From positions 1 through 64,000 of the forward strand of contig FTLJ01000096.1 of assembly GCA_900155495.1 (NCBI GenBank): a stretch of 64,000 nt of DNA. Reading direction: 5' to 3'. Origin of the DNA: Porogramme epimiltina. Its lineage: Eukaryota > Basidiomycota > Agaricomycetes > Polyporales > Polyporaceae. A program made the translations under genes and the position numbers. Below, piece after piece: positions 1-9,917 of the stretch. Numbering within the stretch: position 1 is the first letter of the stretch; every line of letters begins with the position of its first letter. The notes under the pieces are model-generated. The model worked only from the letters and a program-made list of their open reading frames with translations. It had not been told where the DNA came from and ran no database searches.

Positions 1-98
1 GTGTGCCAAACCAGCATCAAAGCTAGGTAGGTTTTTCCTGATGCTGGTTGTGTTCCCCTGCGGAAGAGACCGACGGCGAGTGTTAGGGGTAGGGCTGC

Positions 99-1379
99 TT
101 AATCCTCTGCACTTTGGTATTCACCTTCTACCAGCTGTGTTTGGGATATGATGGTATAACCCTCGTTTAAATCTTGGGTGGCGCCGCGGCCGCGATGAGT
201 GCTACTTCGCGATATACTCCCCCCTCTTGCCCCACTATTTTGGAAATAGGAATGGCAGTGCTGGGAAGTGCATCCAGTAATCGTCGAGGCCCCAATGAAG
301 GTGCGACCAGTATTTGTGTGATGTATTATCTGCCCTTCAATTTCGTGTATAGCAACTGTAGACTCTGATGTGGAGGCTAAAGAAGGTTTTCCTAATACTC
401 ATTTATTTTCCATTCAGATCCATGTAACCATAGCATTGTACTCACCTCCGCGATGGCGCTTTCTATAGAAGATCCGAAATGCGACTGCGGAAGCTACCGT
501 CACGATAAAAAGAGTTGCGCCCAATACGCCTCCCATGATAGGCACTATATGATTGTCGGTGTGTGAAGGTTGTGATGTAGGCGTGATGGCATGAGGAGAA
601 GATGACCCCGGGGGGGTTTTCGAGGAAGAGGGTTCGGATGAGGAGATGCCACTGGTTTGCGATGTGGACAGTGAGAGAGATCCTTGAATGGGCATAGATC
701 CTGAGTTCGAGGTCAACGGTGTGAGTTGCTCAGGGTCAGATGCTGTAGCTCTTGACGTTTCAGTGCTAGTTGATGGGGGAACGGTACTTGTATCGATTGA
801 GGTCGACAAAGAAACTGTAGCCATGGATTCTGTGGAAATGCTAGGTCCCTGAGACAACGTAGTTGTACCTGCATCTGCGGTGGAGTCGAGGCTACGGCCT
901 ACTTCAAAGAAATCAATCGTGATGTTGTTTCCCGGAAGGTTATCGAACCACAGCGTATGTTGTGAGAGGCTGAGCTGAGATGACTTGTAAATGAGAGTTG
1001 TAAGGCCGCCGTTTTCTTGACCCAGGATTGGCCCACAAATCTGAGACTTCGGGGTGTTACGGTTGTCAAGACCGTATGAAGAGCAGCCATTGTCTGAAGC
1101 ACCAGAATTCGCAATCGGCGTCTGATATCCATAGACCGAGATAGAAACACCTATCCCTGGGTAAGATCGCCTATAACACAGTATTTCTAATGTACATGCC
1201 CACATACCCGTGAACGTATACCCCGCCCCTCGTGTTTCTGAGACGGATATATGAGCCGTGTTGTCGAATCCTTGTGCTCCTGAAGGTACAGCGTCCCACC
1301 CTTGAGTCCACTGAATACTGTCATCTGCGTCATCAACACAGAGCATTGAAGATGTCGTCGTACACAGCTGAAACGCCAT
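99..1379 (-). CDS. Single-pass membrane protein, type A (jelly-roll-like) ectodomain, divergent tail
   Basis: Modelled as three exons, 1379-1208, 1156-446 and 391-99 (391 aa), with GT-AG introns of 51 and 54 bases, both phase 1. The N-terminal half starts with LCVDDADDSIQWTQGW and carries the FTG|G-x-x-x-x-VYGY junction seen in the other type A genes, ending in TLWFDN...ITIDFFEV. A Ser/Thr-rich stalk, one membrane segment at about residues 261-284 and a basic stop-transfer stretch (YRKRHRGG) follow. The last exon adds about 97 residues of cytoplasmic tail with no PPxY and no DGGVRL signature, ending GEYQSAED; it is supported only by frame continuity. No cleavable signal peptide is visible at the chosen ATG. 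Function unknown; a surface receptor or sensor is inference from architecture. Confidence 0.75.
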
Positions 1380-3779
1380 GCTTTGTAAATCGCGCCTTCA
1401 CAGGGAACGAGAGGATCAATTAAGAGCCGGGATAATTGGTACTGAGAGTGAACGTTGGGGACGTCAAGAATACCAGATGAGGAGAGCAGGTCAGTAACGG
1501 ACGACAGCATGCACGAGGAGGCCTTATGAACGTACATGTACCTTACCGGTACAGTTACAAACGGGGATCTGCACATGCCCTAGTTCTGGAGCCGATCGGT
1601 CTCCGTTGGATGCCATCTGTTATAGCCCCTGGAGATGTCGGTTTTGGTTTACTTCTCCAGGCACAAAAGGAGACTTTGCTCCCATCAAGTGGGCCGGAGG
1701 GCACACGCGCATTACATGGAATCTTTCAATTCAAGCGCTCCGATATGATAAAGTTGACAATGACAGATGGCCTACGGAGCCTCGAGTCAAGCACTAGCAG
1801 CTTTGGGCCGCGCTAGCGCTGTGGAACAGGGATTCACTTAGACTACTACCGACAGCATCATTACGCACGTTTCTGTATCACGCAGGAAGCCGGGCAACTG
1901 GGCCTACACGGGCGGATCGGATTTTGTATGCAATGGAAAGTAGTCCATCGAAATGGCCAACATCATGAATGTAGTCAGGTGGCGTTGGCGTCGCGCTGAC
2001 ACGCAGTAAAACTTGACTTTTCATCGGAACTCCTAGTAGATTTGAACAGATGCACTTCACGCTTACGTGTCACTTCCGGATGGATAGGCGTCCCTGGCAC
2101 GACACCTGTGATCTCATTAGAGCCTTTGTTGGGATGAAAGCATGCTATGACTCACTACAAGACAAGCCTGAGTATCATTATTCTGGCAGTCTTCACACAT
2201 CGGCGACCGGCCAAACATCGCCGCTCGTATAGTATGTGGATGATAGATCATAGAACCTAGTGGCGCTGCGCTTGCCAGATGGACTTTCATCGGCCCGTAA
2301 GGGAAGAAGAGGCAGAAGAACGCGTCAGGAGAAGAAAGGCAACTCAGGTCAGAGCCGATACTGTAGAGGTTTCACGTGTTGACGTGACCTCTAGTCAAGG
2401 GGGTGACTTTGTGGGTAATTCAAAGATGCGTGGGCGGGCGCCCTGGGCGCCATGGGCCACATACATAGCGCGCAGGATGAAGTATGACGTAATCATGTCG
2501 CGCACCACCGCGCCCGTGTGCTCGACGGCCTGCGTGTTATCATCCGACGATGTTGGCTCCTCGTCTCTCCTAAAGATCGTTACCAGCAGACAGCCCATCC
2601 TGTCAACGGCGGTCTTTCTTTCTTCTCAGAATCTCCTGCACACACGGTCGTGCGGCGGTATTAAGTCGTGGATGGCAAGTCGCTCAGCCCCCGGGATGTC
2701 GTCCAGGCTCGTCGCTGAACTGAGATAACCTACAGGCTACAGCACCAAACTTGGAACCGGGAAACGGAATCCCTCAAACTTCAAGACTGCCTCAGTCTGA
2801 TAATTGCTTATCCCCTGAAGCTAAGGCTAAGCCACACCCCGCTCGCACCTCTGCTTCGAGTTATCTCTGGCCCTGATTTTCGAAACACGACATCGGCTCT
2901 CATCAACGTATTCCCCATTCTACAGAACCGCCCACAGGCATTCGTCCATTCCTCAAATTATTCGAGCAGGATACAGTGTCGACTACGCCGATTGTATCAT
3001 CCATAAAGAGCTGTGTCGTCTGGTCCGGCACCACGATGTTCGAGGCCGGGCTCCACGCTTAACAAGTGCGCTCAGGGAAGCAGGGGACGAGAAGACGTGT
3101 GGGAGAGGAGGCGGGATGGGCGACACGGTCGCAGTCTAGGCAGGCGCACGGCGGCGATGGACGAGGTCAACGGAGGGGACTGAAGAACACGCTCGTGCTG
3201 TGCAAGACCTTGCCAGGGTGTACTGTGCTATCGACGGCTGTGACACTGTCGCGATGATAATCTTCCGAGGTGAGTGCCCTGACATGCATGAGTGGCCTGG
3301 TGTAGTGTCTGGTTCTGGTGTGGGCGATGGCGCTGTGGCAAACGATGGGACGGTTGCATTGGCCTTTGTTATGCTCGGGTGCGTTTGTGGATGGAGGCGC
3401 AGCGTCAATGTAGTGTCGATTATGCACCGTTAGTATACATAACAACGTCTTTTCGGGGCACTTCTATTCCATATCCTATATAAACGTCTGGAGACGTGCT
3501 TCCGTCACATATGCTGTGTTGTATGGACATACTCGTGCACCTCCCCACTTCACAGTACAACTACAATGCATGTCCTGACTCTTATACCTGGGAGGATGCT
3601 ATACTAGTTAATCTCACAAGGACAGTGTGTGCTCGCTTGATCATGACCATTCTTTCCGCGGTAAGCGAAGCATTAAGATATCCCTGCCATCGGGCTGTAT
3701 GAGAATAGACTAAGGGCCGGTGAATTGGAGATAATCAGAGCACGTACAATGCCTCGGGCCTCCCCCAAATATTTGCAGC
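1380..3779. other. Intergenic, no supported gene
   Basis: Lies upstream of the minus-strand gene at 99-1379 and downstream of the one at 3780-5305. Open frames on both strands around 2279-2728 overlap each other and give no recognisable domain. A stretch at 2395-2598 (minus) has a plausible acidic/helical composition but no start context or splice partners I can defend. No repeat or mobile element seen. Confidence 0.5.
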
Positions 3780-5305
3780 TCATACATCATAGTATCCCGG
3801 CGGGGGCGTGGGTCCCAAATTTCGGTCCTCAGCCTCGTCAGCGGTTCCGTCGGATGGTGCTACTCCACACACACAATGTCTACGCGGTGTACGCGCTGAC
3901 GGGTTGTGGTGTTCGGAGGGTGGCCATGGGAGCGGCTGTGGCTTTGTGGCCGCGTGGCTGCGGGTCGGAGGCCTAGGCCATACGGGCTCCTCCACGGCTG
4001 ACAGTTCCTGGTAACTTTCTTGATCTTCATGGGCGCTCGAGAGGGCGACATACCCGTCACCTTCATATACCGCGGCGTCGGTCTTGGTGGTGCTGAGGGA
4101 TACCCCGGTGTATTGTCCAGAGTGCCGATGGACAGGGGACCGGTCGCGCCATAATGCGTTGGTGACACCAATTGAAATATCCGTAGGCGTATCGTCGTTA
4201 ATCTGTTCTTCCTTTCGAGAGGAGGCTCTCGAGTGCTCGAGGACCCCTGTGTCTGATATACGTGATGTCTCTGGCTGTCTGCATGCTTCTCCTGATAGCG
4301 TAGAAGTAGCACCGCCAATGGATTTGCTTCTCCTTGAGTGGCGGCGCCCGTAGAAGCATGCGATGACTGAAACAACGAATACAATAAGTGATGCTGCGCC
4401 TAGTGCATATCCAACAATAGAGCTCGTCGGTATTTTCGACGGTTTAGATGGTAGAGGACTTGCGGTAGTGGATGTTGTATATGTAGGTGATATGGTGTCT
4501 TTTGTATCGGTTTCTATTGTCTGCGATGTGGGTAGTAAATCGGCCATCGACAGCGTTCCGACAGTCGTAGATGTAGTATTATTCATAAGACTAGTGGACA
4601 CCGACGGGATAGAGGAAGTCTTTCCGACTGCTCTGTTAGTATCTGCAAATGCATTAAAACTCTCTTTCTATGCTGAAACTGAATTATGCACTTAGACGTA
4701 CCTGATATAGAACTTGATCTTGTTAGTATTGAGGGAAGTGGACGCGTTACGGGGATAATGGTGGTGGAATGGGACGTAGAAACAAGGGTTGACGACGTTG
4801 AGGTGTTGGGGCTTCCACTTGGTACATCGGAGAGGAACACCTCGAAAAAGTCAATCGTAAGAGTTGAGCTGACGTTTTCGATGTACAGTGTGTGTTCGGA
4901 GGCTGAGGTTGCCAGGGAAAGGGACTCGGAGTAAAGTTTCCGGGTTCCAGAGCCGACGATCTGTCCGCCGACAAGCTCTCCGCAGACCTGCGTTTGGGGC
5001 GTGTCGTCAATCCGGTATGCAGAGCATGTAGTTGTCTGATTAGCATCGTTCTGCTGCCAGCCGTAAACCGCGATAGCTGTCCCTACGCCGTCTACTAAGC
5101 ATTACAATACACATGTAAAGCTGGGAAACGGATGCTTACCTTTGAATGTGTACATTGCATAGGTCCCAGCATAAGACCCGTGAGCTGTCATGTTGAGAAT
5201 ATTGTCCCCTGAAAGATGCCCCCATCCCGTGGACCACTCAATAGTTGGATCCGAATCGTCCACACATAGTGTCGTCGAGTTCTGCTGGCAAAATTGAGTG
5301 TCCAT
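3780..5305 (-). CDS. Single-pass membrane protein, type A ectodomain, PPPGYYDV C-terminus
   Basis: Three exons, 5305-5140, 5094-4702 and 4642-3780 (473 aa), introns 45 and 59 bases, both phase 1. The ectodomain begins MDTQFCQQNSTTLCVDDSD, continues WSTGWG, crosses the typical YTFKG|VDGVGTAIAVYGW junction, and ends LTIDFFEVFLSD. A Thr/Ser stalk leads to a membrane segment at about residues 261-284 followed by YGRRHSRRSK. The roughly 190-residue tail is polar and ends TPPPGYYDV, a variant of the family's PPxY ending; DGGVRL is absent. An upstream in-frame ATG at 5374 would add 23 mostly hydrophobic residues that could act as a signal anchor; I chose the later ATG because paralogues start close to the CVDD motif. 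Role inferred only from architecture. Confidence 0.8.
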
Positions 5306-5830
5306 TTTCTGTCGTAAGTATCTCTCTAGAAATATGAACAGAGAGACACTGATGAGGTTCAGCAGGTTCACCATGATGTAGTACGTACCTGGTGAGACGA
5401 CAAAGCTGGGTAGTGTCCCCAGGAAAGGAGGGATATAGGGAACTAAGCGAGAGGCCTAAAGATCTCTCGGTGACCTGTACCTCTTGAAGGTAAAATTAGT
5501 CCATCTTTCCAATCATATGGAAGGAGATGAATCGATGATCGGATGAGTCATTGTTAAGATCATGATACTGCTGTGGTCCATGACGTTGAAGGCGCGAATA
5601 ATACTTTGATAGTGGGTGAAAAGATTGACGTATACCGTCTACTGGGGCCGGGTTAGTAATAGAGAGAACTTGGAAAGTTACTAGGTGCTTCATCAGTGAG
5701 AACCTCAAAACATGTCCGGAGAATTATACAATCCAATGCAATAGATTGAGGGCAACTCGGGTGGGTAAAAGGACCACGGAACAATGATATAATGAAGCAG
5801 AGATAGACGAAGACGTTGTTAGGTTCGATA
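5306..5830. other. Intergenic, no supported gene
   Basis: Presumed promoter of the minus-strand gene ending at 3780 plus the 3' side of the MYND gene. I see no conserved frame, RNA gene or repeat. Confidence 0.5.
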
Positions 5831-6809
5831 TCAGGCGTCCACATCGGGAACAACGTCAAGTGCCTGCGTGTGCATAAGCATCCAGAAACAGATCCGTTAT
5901 ACGCCACAAACGCTCACCGGCGCGTGTGTCCAACCTCCGCAACAACATGTCGCCATCCCCTCCTTCTTTCCGCAGCAGAACTTGAGCTTGCGCCCCTCGT
6001 GTAACGTCTCTTCCATGATCTCCAAGGGGTTCCTGCATGCCGGGCGCGCATTCGCGCGATACTTGTCGATGGCAAAGTGCTTCCAGAACGGCAACCCGTC
6101 GGGAATCTTGATACTCTGCTGTGGGCGGAAGCGGACCATGAGGAGGTAACACCCGGTGCCCCAGTACTCGTCACCCATCTCTACCCGTCCCATAGCTTCT
6201 ACTTGTGCGCGAATCTCGGAAGAGAACAGTTGCGGGAGCAGAGGTGATCTAGTCCACTTGCTCCTCGGGGAAAAGTGCATCCCGCGGACATGGAACTTCT
6301 GGGGCACAGGGAGCGAGGGATCGTTGCGGTAGTCAAGCGTGACGTGGAAGATGTACTTGGAAGTGATATCGGGTTCCCAGCCCTTGGCATGAATGAAGCA
6401 TGTTGTTGTAGCGTTTGTGAGGGTGGTAGTATGATATTCGACCCATTCCATAAACTCCACCCATGCGTTGGGGTTCCCGGAAAGTTGCGCAGCGCGGCTC
6501 GCAGAGATAGATAGGACCGCGCAGACGTGCTTGTGGCCTAGCTTCCAGTCCTTTCTCTGACATTCTTTAGACTAAGAGGGAAAATAAACGTTGGAAGCGC
6601 TACTATGTACATGACCCATTAGGACTCACGCAGTACGCCGCGTAATTGCATCGGACGCATCGACGGAGAGACGAGGATTTCAGGCCACTGCATCGAGGCA
6701 TCTGAAAGCACCCTTTGCAGTGCGGATGAGTGTGGATGGGCTCTGCATCGTGAAAGAGACCCTTCTCGCAGTGTTCGTGGTTGACATCGTCTTGGATCGG
6801 ATCGCTCAT
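5831..6809 (-). CDS. MYND zinc-finger protein with CCCGGWTH C-terminal motif (copy 1)
   Basis: Three exons, 6809-6630, 6571-5918 and 5863-5831 (288 aa), introns 58 and 54 bases, both phase 0. The N-terminus has a MYND finger: HCKGCF, then RRCVRCNYAAYC split by intron 1 from SKECQRKDWKLGHKHVC, giving the C-x2-C...C-x2-C...YC...C...H-x3-C spacing. A ~170-residue region follows, shared with the copies at 47601-48571 and 50912-51866 (WVEFMEWVEYHTTTLTNAT, DPSLPVPQKFHVRG, GDEYWGTGCYLLMV, LPFWKHFAIDK), then FCCGKKEGMATCCCGGWTH near the end. MYND fingers generally bind proline-rich peptides; the C-terminal Cys-rich motif may bind a second metal (inference). The final short exon (ALDVVPDVDA) differs from the SGHAPKEGW and PDHAPREGS ends of the paralogues. 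Exact function unknown. Confidence 0.85.
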
Positions 6810-7457
6810 GAGCGCTGAGCAGCACGGAGAACCTAGTTCAAAGGAGACCTTGTAATTGTCCGAGTCAAAACTCGCAAGACGCGACGGTGCGACTGATGCT
6901 ATCACGATGACGCAATTGTCACGTGATTCGATTCGCGCCTCCCGCTGACGAGTCCTACGTCGAGAACAACGGTCGCCTCTGGACCTCTGTCTCCAGCCGT
7001 CAGCTCGGTTTCTGCTTCTTATACATTCTGTCTCCCCAGCCTCCCTGCGCCACCCCTGATTATGCACTTCTCGCATTGTGTATACTTTAGATCGACATCT
7101 ATCACCACGCTTGTATAGCACATCTTACGGAACTTAGGGCAATGACTCGACCACCCATCGACTATGGTACCGGTCTAAACCCCGATCAGAGCTTAATGGC
7201 TACGCTGACCCACTCCTGCCATCTGGACTGCGGAGTCCCCGTCTATCATAGCTAGAGGTCCTGCGAAGACGAAGGCGCATGGACACGGATTATTATCAAT
7301 CAAAAGGCCCCAAGAGTAATGCGAGAGCTCTAGGCCATTGAGGGTGATGCGAAACTGGAAACATTTCAACAACAATTAACGCAAAGATTTGGCATGTATT
7401 TTTACCAGATAGAACGACCGTATGGATCACTGCCCTTCATGCTGTGTCCTTCCCCAG
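6810..7457. other. Intergenic, no supported gene
   Basis: 5' region of the MYND gene and 3' side of the relict tail at 7458-7607. The frame open to 7121 upstream of the MYND start is not conserved in the other two MYND copies, so it is treated as non-coding. Confidence 0.5.
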
Positions 7458-7607
7458 CTAGGTTGGTAACGATCCGGACCTTGGTCTCCCCTCCAATCGT
7501 ATCGTTCCGTCATTAGGGCTCCTACGGCGCTCTCCACTTCTTTGTGTGAGTGTGCCGCCTCGTGATTCTTCTCCTATGATAACTTGGACATCCTGCGGGA
7601 GGGCGTT
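7458..7607 (-). pseudogene. Relict tail beyond in-frame TAG of the 7608-8473 gene
   Basis: After the TAG at 7608-7610 the same frame runs open to a TAG at 7458-7460. It encodes RSGERRRSPNDGTIRLEGRP, aligned with TRERRRSKDGGVRLEGGRP of the gene at 53648-54767. The start, NALPQDVQ, also resembles the relative's ATLIADLQ. This is the family's tail signature, decayed at DGGV to DGTI, lying behind a single stop. It is either a relic of a recent truncation or, less likely, reached by stop-codon readthrough. Confidence 0.6.
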
Positions 7608-8473
7608 CTATGCATGCCTGGAGCCTCCCCGCATGTGCCCACGATACGCTGACGGTGCAAGAGGAGGGACTGGAGGGACTTGAGGCAACGAGCTCTCATC
7701 GTTCAGCGAGGGTAGTGAGCGGCGAGAAAAGTAAGGGGGTAGCTCGACAAAGGACCTATTTGTTCGGTAGGAGGGCGGTAGTGTCGACATCGTGGTGACG
7801 GATAGCCCTGTATCAGAAGTATTTGATGTGTAGGACGAGGGTGTACGCATACGCGTGCGGTCCTGACAATGAGTGGATGTCATACTGTCGGCCCGTTGAA
7901 AGTGATTGAGGATAGTTTTCTCTTCTGTATGCGTCTCTGTAGAGACAGAATCGCTCTGAGCGTCAGAGTCTTGGATGTGGTGGGGTCGAGAATATATGTG
8001 CATCGGAGCCAGTAATGGAGGGAGATGGGTTATTTGGTCAGATCTTTCCGCAGGCGATGCTATAGTAGGAGATTCTATTTGAGGGCCATGATCGTGTGTT
8101 TCCATATGGTTAGTACCAGGGATATAGCCCTCCAATGTTGATCTGGGGTTAATGAAGTTTGTGTACTCTCTTTGTGAGTTGATCGTTGTTTGTGAAATTT
8201 TCTTCGAAGTAGGGTCTGCTATAAATGTTTGAGTCTTCTCTTTTCAAATATGCATGGAGTGTACTCACGATCTATGCCTTGGTGATACTCCCTTATGCGA
8301 ACTAGTCGCATTCTATACGGGATTCGCTTGCACAAGCAGAATAGTAGGATACAAAACACACATATCCCGACGACGATGGAAGAAACGAGCCAAGAGAATG
8401 CCATGCTTGAGGAATATCGAACAGAAACATAAATAGAGATAGGTATATAAGAGCTGGAGATAGCTACCATCAC
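7608..8473 (-). CDS. Type E minimal-ectodomain membrane protein, prematurely stopped
   Basis: Two exons, 8473-8269 and 8215-7608 (270 aa), one phase-1 intron of 53 bases just after the membrane exon. About 24 residues precede one membrane segment (about residues 25-48, ending FCLCKRIPYR). The rest is a cytoplasmic tail with STLPPSYRTNRS and PPLAPSAYRG, matching STLPPSYRTRRS and PPVPPSAYRR of the intact relative at 53648-54767. Translation stops at a TAG (7608-7610) shortly after SAYRG, whereas the relative continues for about 75 residues with the DGGVRL signature. The missing part is still readable in the same frame downstream (7458-7607). No signal peptide; the first membrane segment probably serves as anchor. 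Start codon is the first in-frame ATG and could be the internal one before FSWLV. Confidence 0.65.
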
Positions 8474-9059
8474 GGCAACAGATTGTAGGCGGCTGCACAG
8501 GTTTGTGGCTTATGACCTCCTGGGAAATACGAACCTACGGCAGGGTGGGACCTCAGACATCCACCGCGCCGTAGAAGGACAACTAATAAGGTATGGGTCT
8601 CCGAATATAGGAAGCACTTCATCGTTTTCGGACGTCTTATCTTATAGACACCATAGATCGGAACGTCAGTGACATTGGGCGCTGTTCTGAAAGGACGCGC
8701 CACAACTCTCAGCTGCGGACAGCGCGCATGGCAGGTCTCAGCATAGGCAACGTAACATCTTCAAGAAGAGAAACCGCCTTCCCACAGAAGCTCCAGAGTG
8801 CCTTGAAGGACATCGGAGCAGTAGTCCAATGGTAACACTATTGGGCATTTCTTGTCTTCGTAACCCTGAAAGCGGTCGTGATGCCTCCTAACCATTTCCG
8901 AGGGATTCATGAAGATGCGTTTCACAAGTTCTTAGTTTATCCGCAGTATCAAGCACCTACCTGGAAGCATGATACTTCTGATAGGAGAGAAGGACTGTAA
9001 GCATCCTTTCAGCAACATCTTGATAATATCGTACCTCCTGCCCACCCTTCAGCTAAAGT
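8474..9059. other. Intergenic, no supported gene
   Basis: Presumed promoter of the type E gene and 3' side of the pseudogene at 9060-9830. No conserved frame seen. Confidence 0.5.
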
Positions 9060-9830
9060 TCAAGAATCATATTTACAAACCTCAAAGTATGACGGAGGGC
9101 GCGTGGGGCCAGATTCTGCTTCGCATCCATCGCCCTGCTCCATCTGAGGAAACCCAGGACGCCATTCCCCGAGATGAACCCCTCCGTCCTGCGAACGCTT
9201 CCTCTCAGCTCCAATGCGATCAACTACAGCCCTTCCACCGCCGTCCTCACTTAGTGATAGCGCGTTGCGCTTCACCTCCACAACCTGTGAATCAATCATG
9301 CTAGACCACCCTTTCACCTAGGGTTGTGGGTTCCGAAAGTACCGCTCGTAAGCAGATGGAGGGACGAGCAGTGCCGGTGGTACTTCCGCCTCCCTGTCGG
9401 AAAAGGAAGATGGGAGAGTGGGACGTCGGAATTCTTGAGTGGACTGGTCGGTACGGTAGGAGGGTGGGAGTGTTGAGAGCGTCCATGATGACATACTGTC
9501 GTCATAGTCAGACGCAGAGCGCGGTGGAGTGATGATCGCGCCCGAGCTTTGCGGTGGTTGGGGGCTGGAAGCACTGTCGAACTCGGACGAGATGTCCACG
9601 TTGCTCGCTTGTCCGACGCAAATAGGAGTCTGTGTCATTGATAGGGCCTCTAAGACACCACCGCTGACGCAAACATCATAACCCGTCTAGCGTAGATGGG
9701 AGGGAGTGCATAAATCATTGATGCGAGAAGATGGGTGTGGTAGAAAGAGGTATGTTCTCAGATCCTTCATCGAAGACACTGTCGTGTACCGAAAAGGGGC
9801 GGTTTGGGACAAGTCGATCGCCAGACACGG
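9060..9830 (-). pseudogene. Decayed type E membrane-protein gene without its membrane exon
   Basis: On the minus strand, 9816-9790 reads RLVPNRPF in one frame, matching DRLIPNRL and DPLVPNRL just inside the membrane in the relatives at 53648-54767 and 12482-13819; that frame stops soon after. In another frame 9638-9321 encodes the middle of the tail (STLPPSYRTDQS, VPPSAYERYF), ends at a TAG (9318-9320), and the same frame then continues to 9060 with KRSQDGGVHLGEWRPG and a C-terminus TRPPSYFEV that parallels TRPPSYLEGE. No membrane exon exists between here and the adjacent GH18-like gene, whose stop is at 9918. Frameshift, internal stop and lost 5' exon make it a pseudogene. Confidence 0.75.
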
Positions 9831-9917
9831 ACGAAGAGAGAGACCCGGGCGGCGCATGCGAGTTCCACTTAGCTACTTGAATCAGGCGAAGTTGGTACAG
9901 TATAACAGGTGTCTGAA

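Noticed and set aside
2395..2598. Minus-strand 67-codon frame in the first intergenic region
   Set aside because: No start context, splice partner or recognisable domain.
7608..7680. Removing the TAG at 7608 as part of an intron
   Set aside because: Any GT donor that would leave a 45-70 base intron ending at this TAG lies inside the conserved PPxPPxAPSAY coding segment, and the nearest GTGGGC donor gives only 35 bases.
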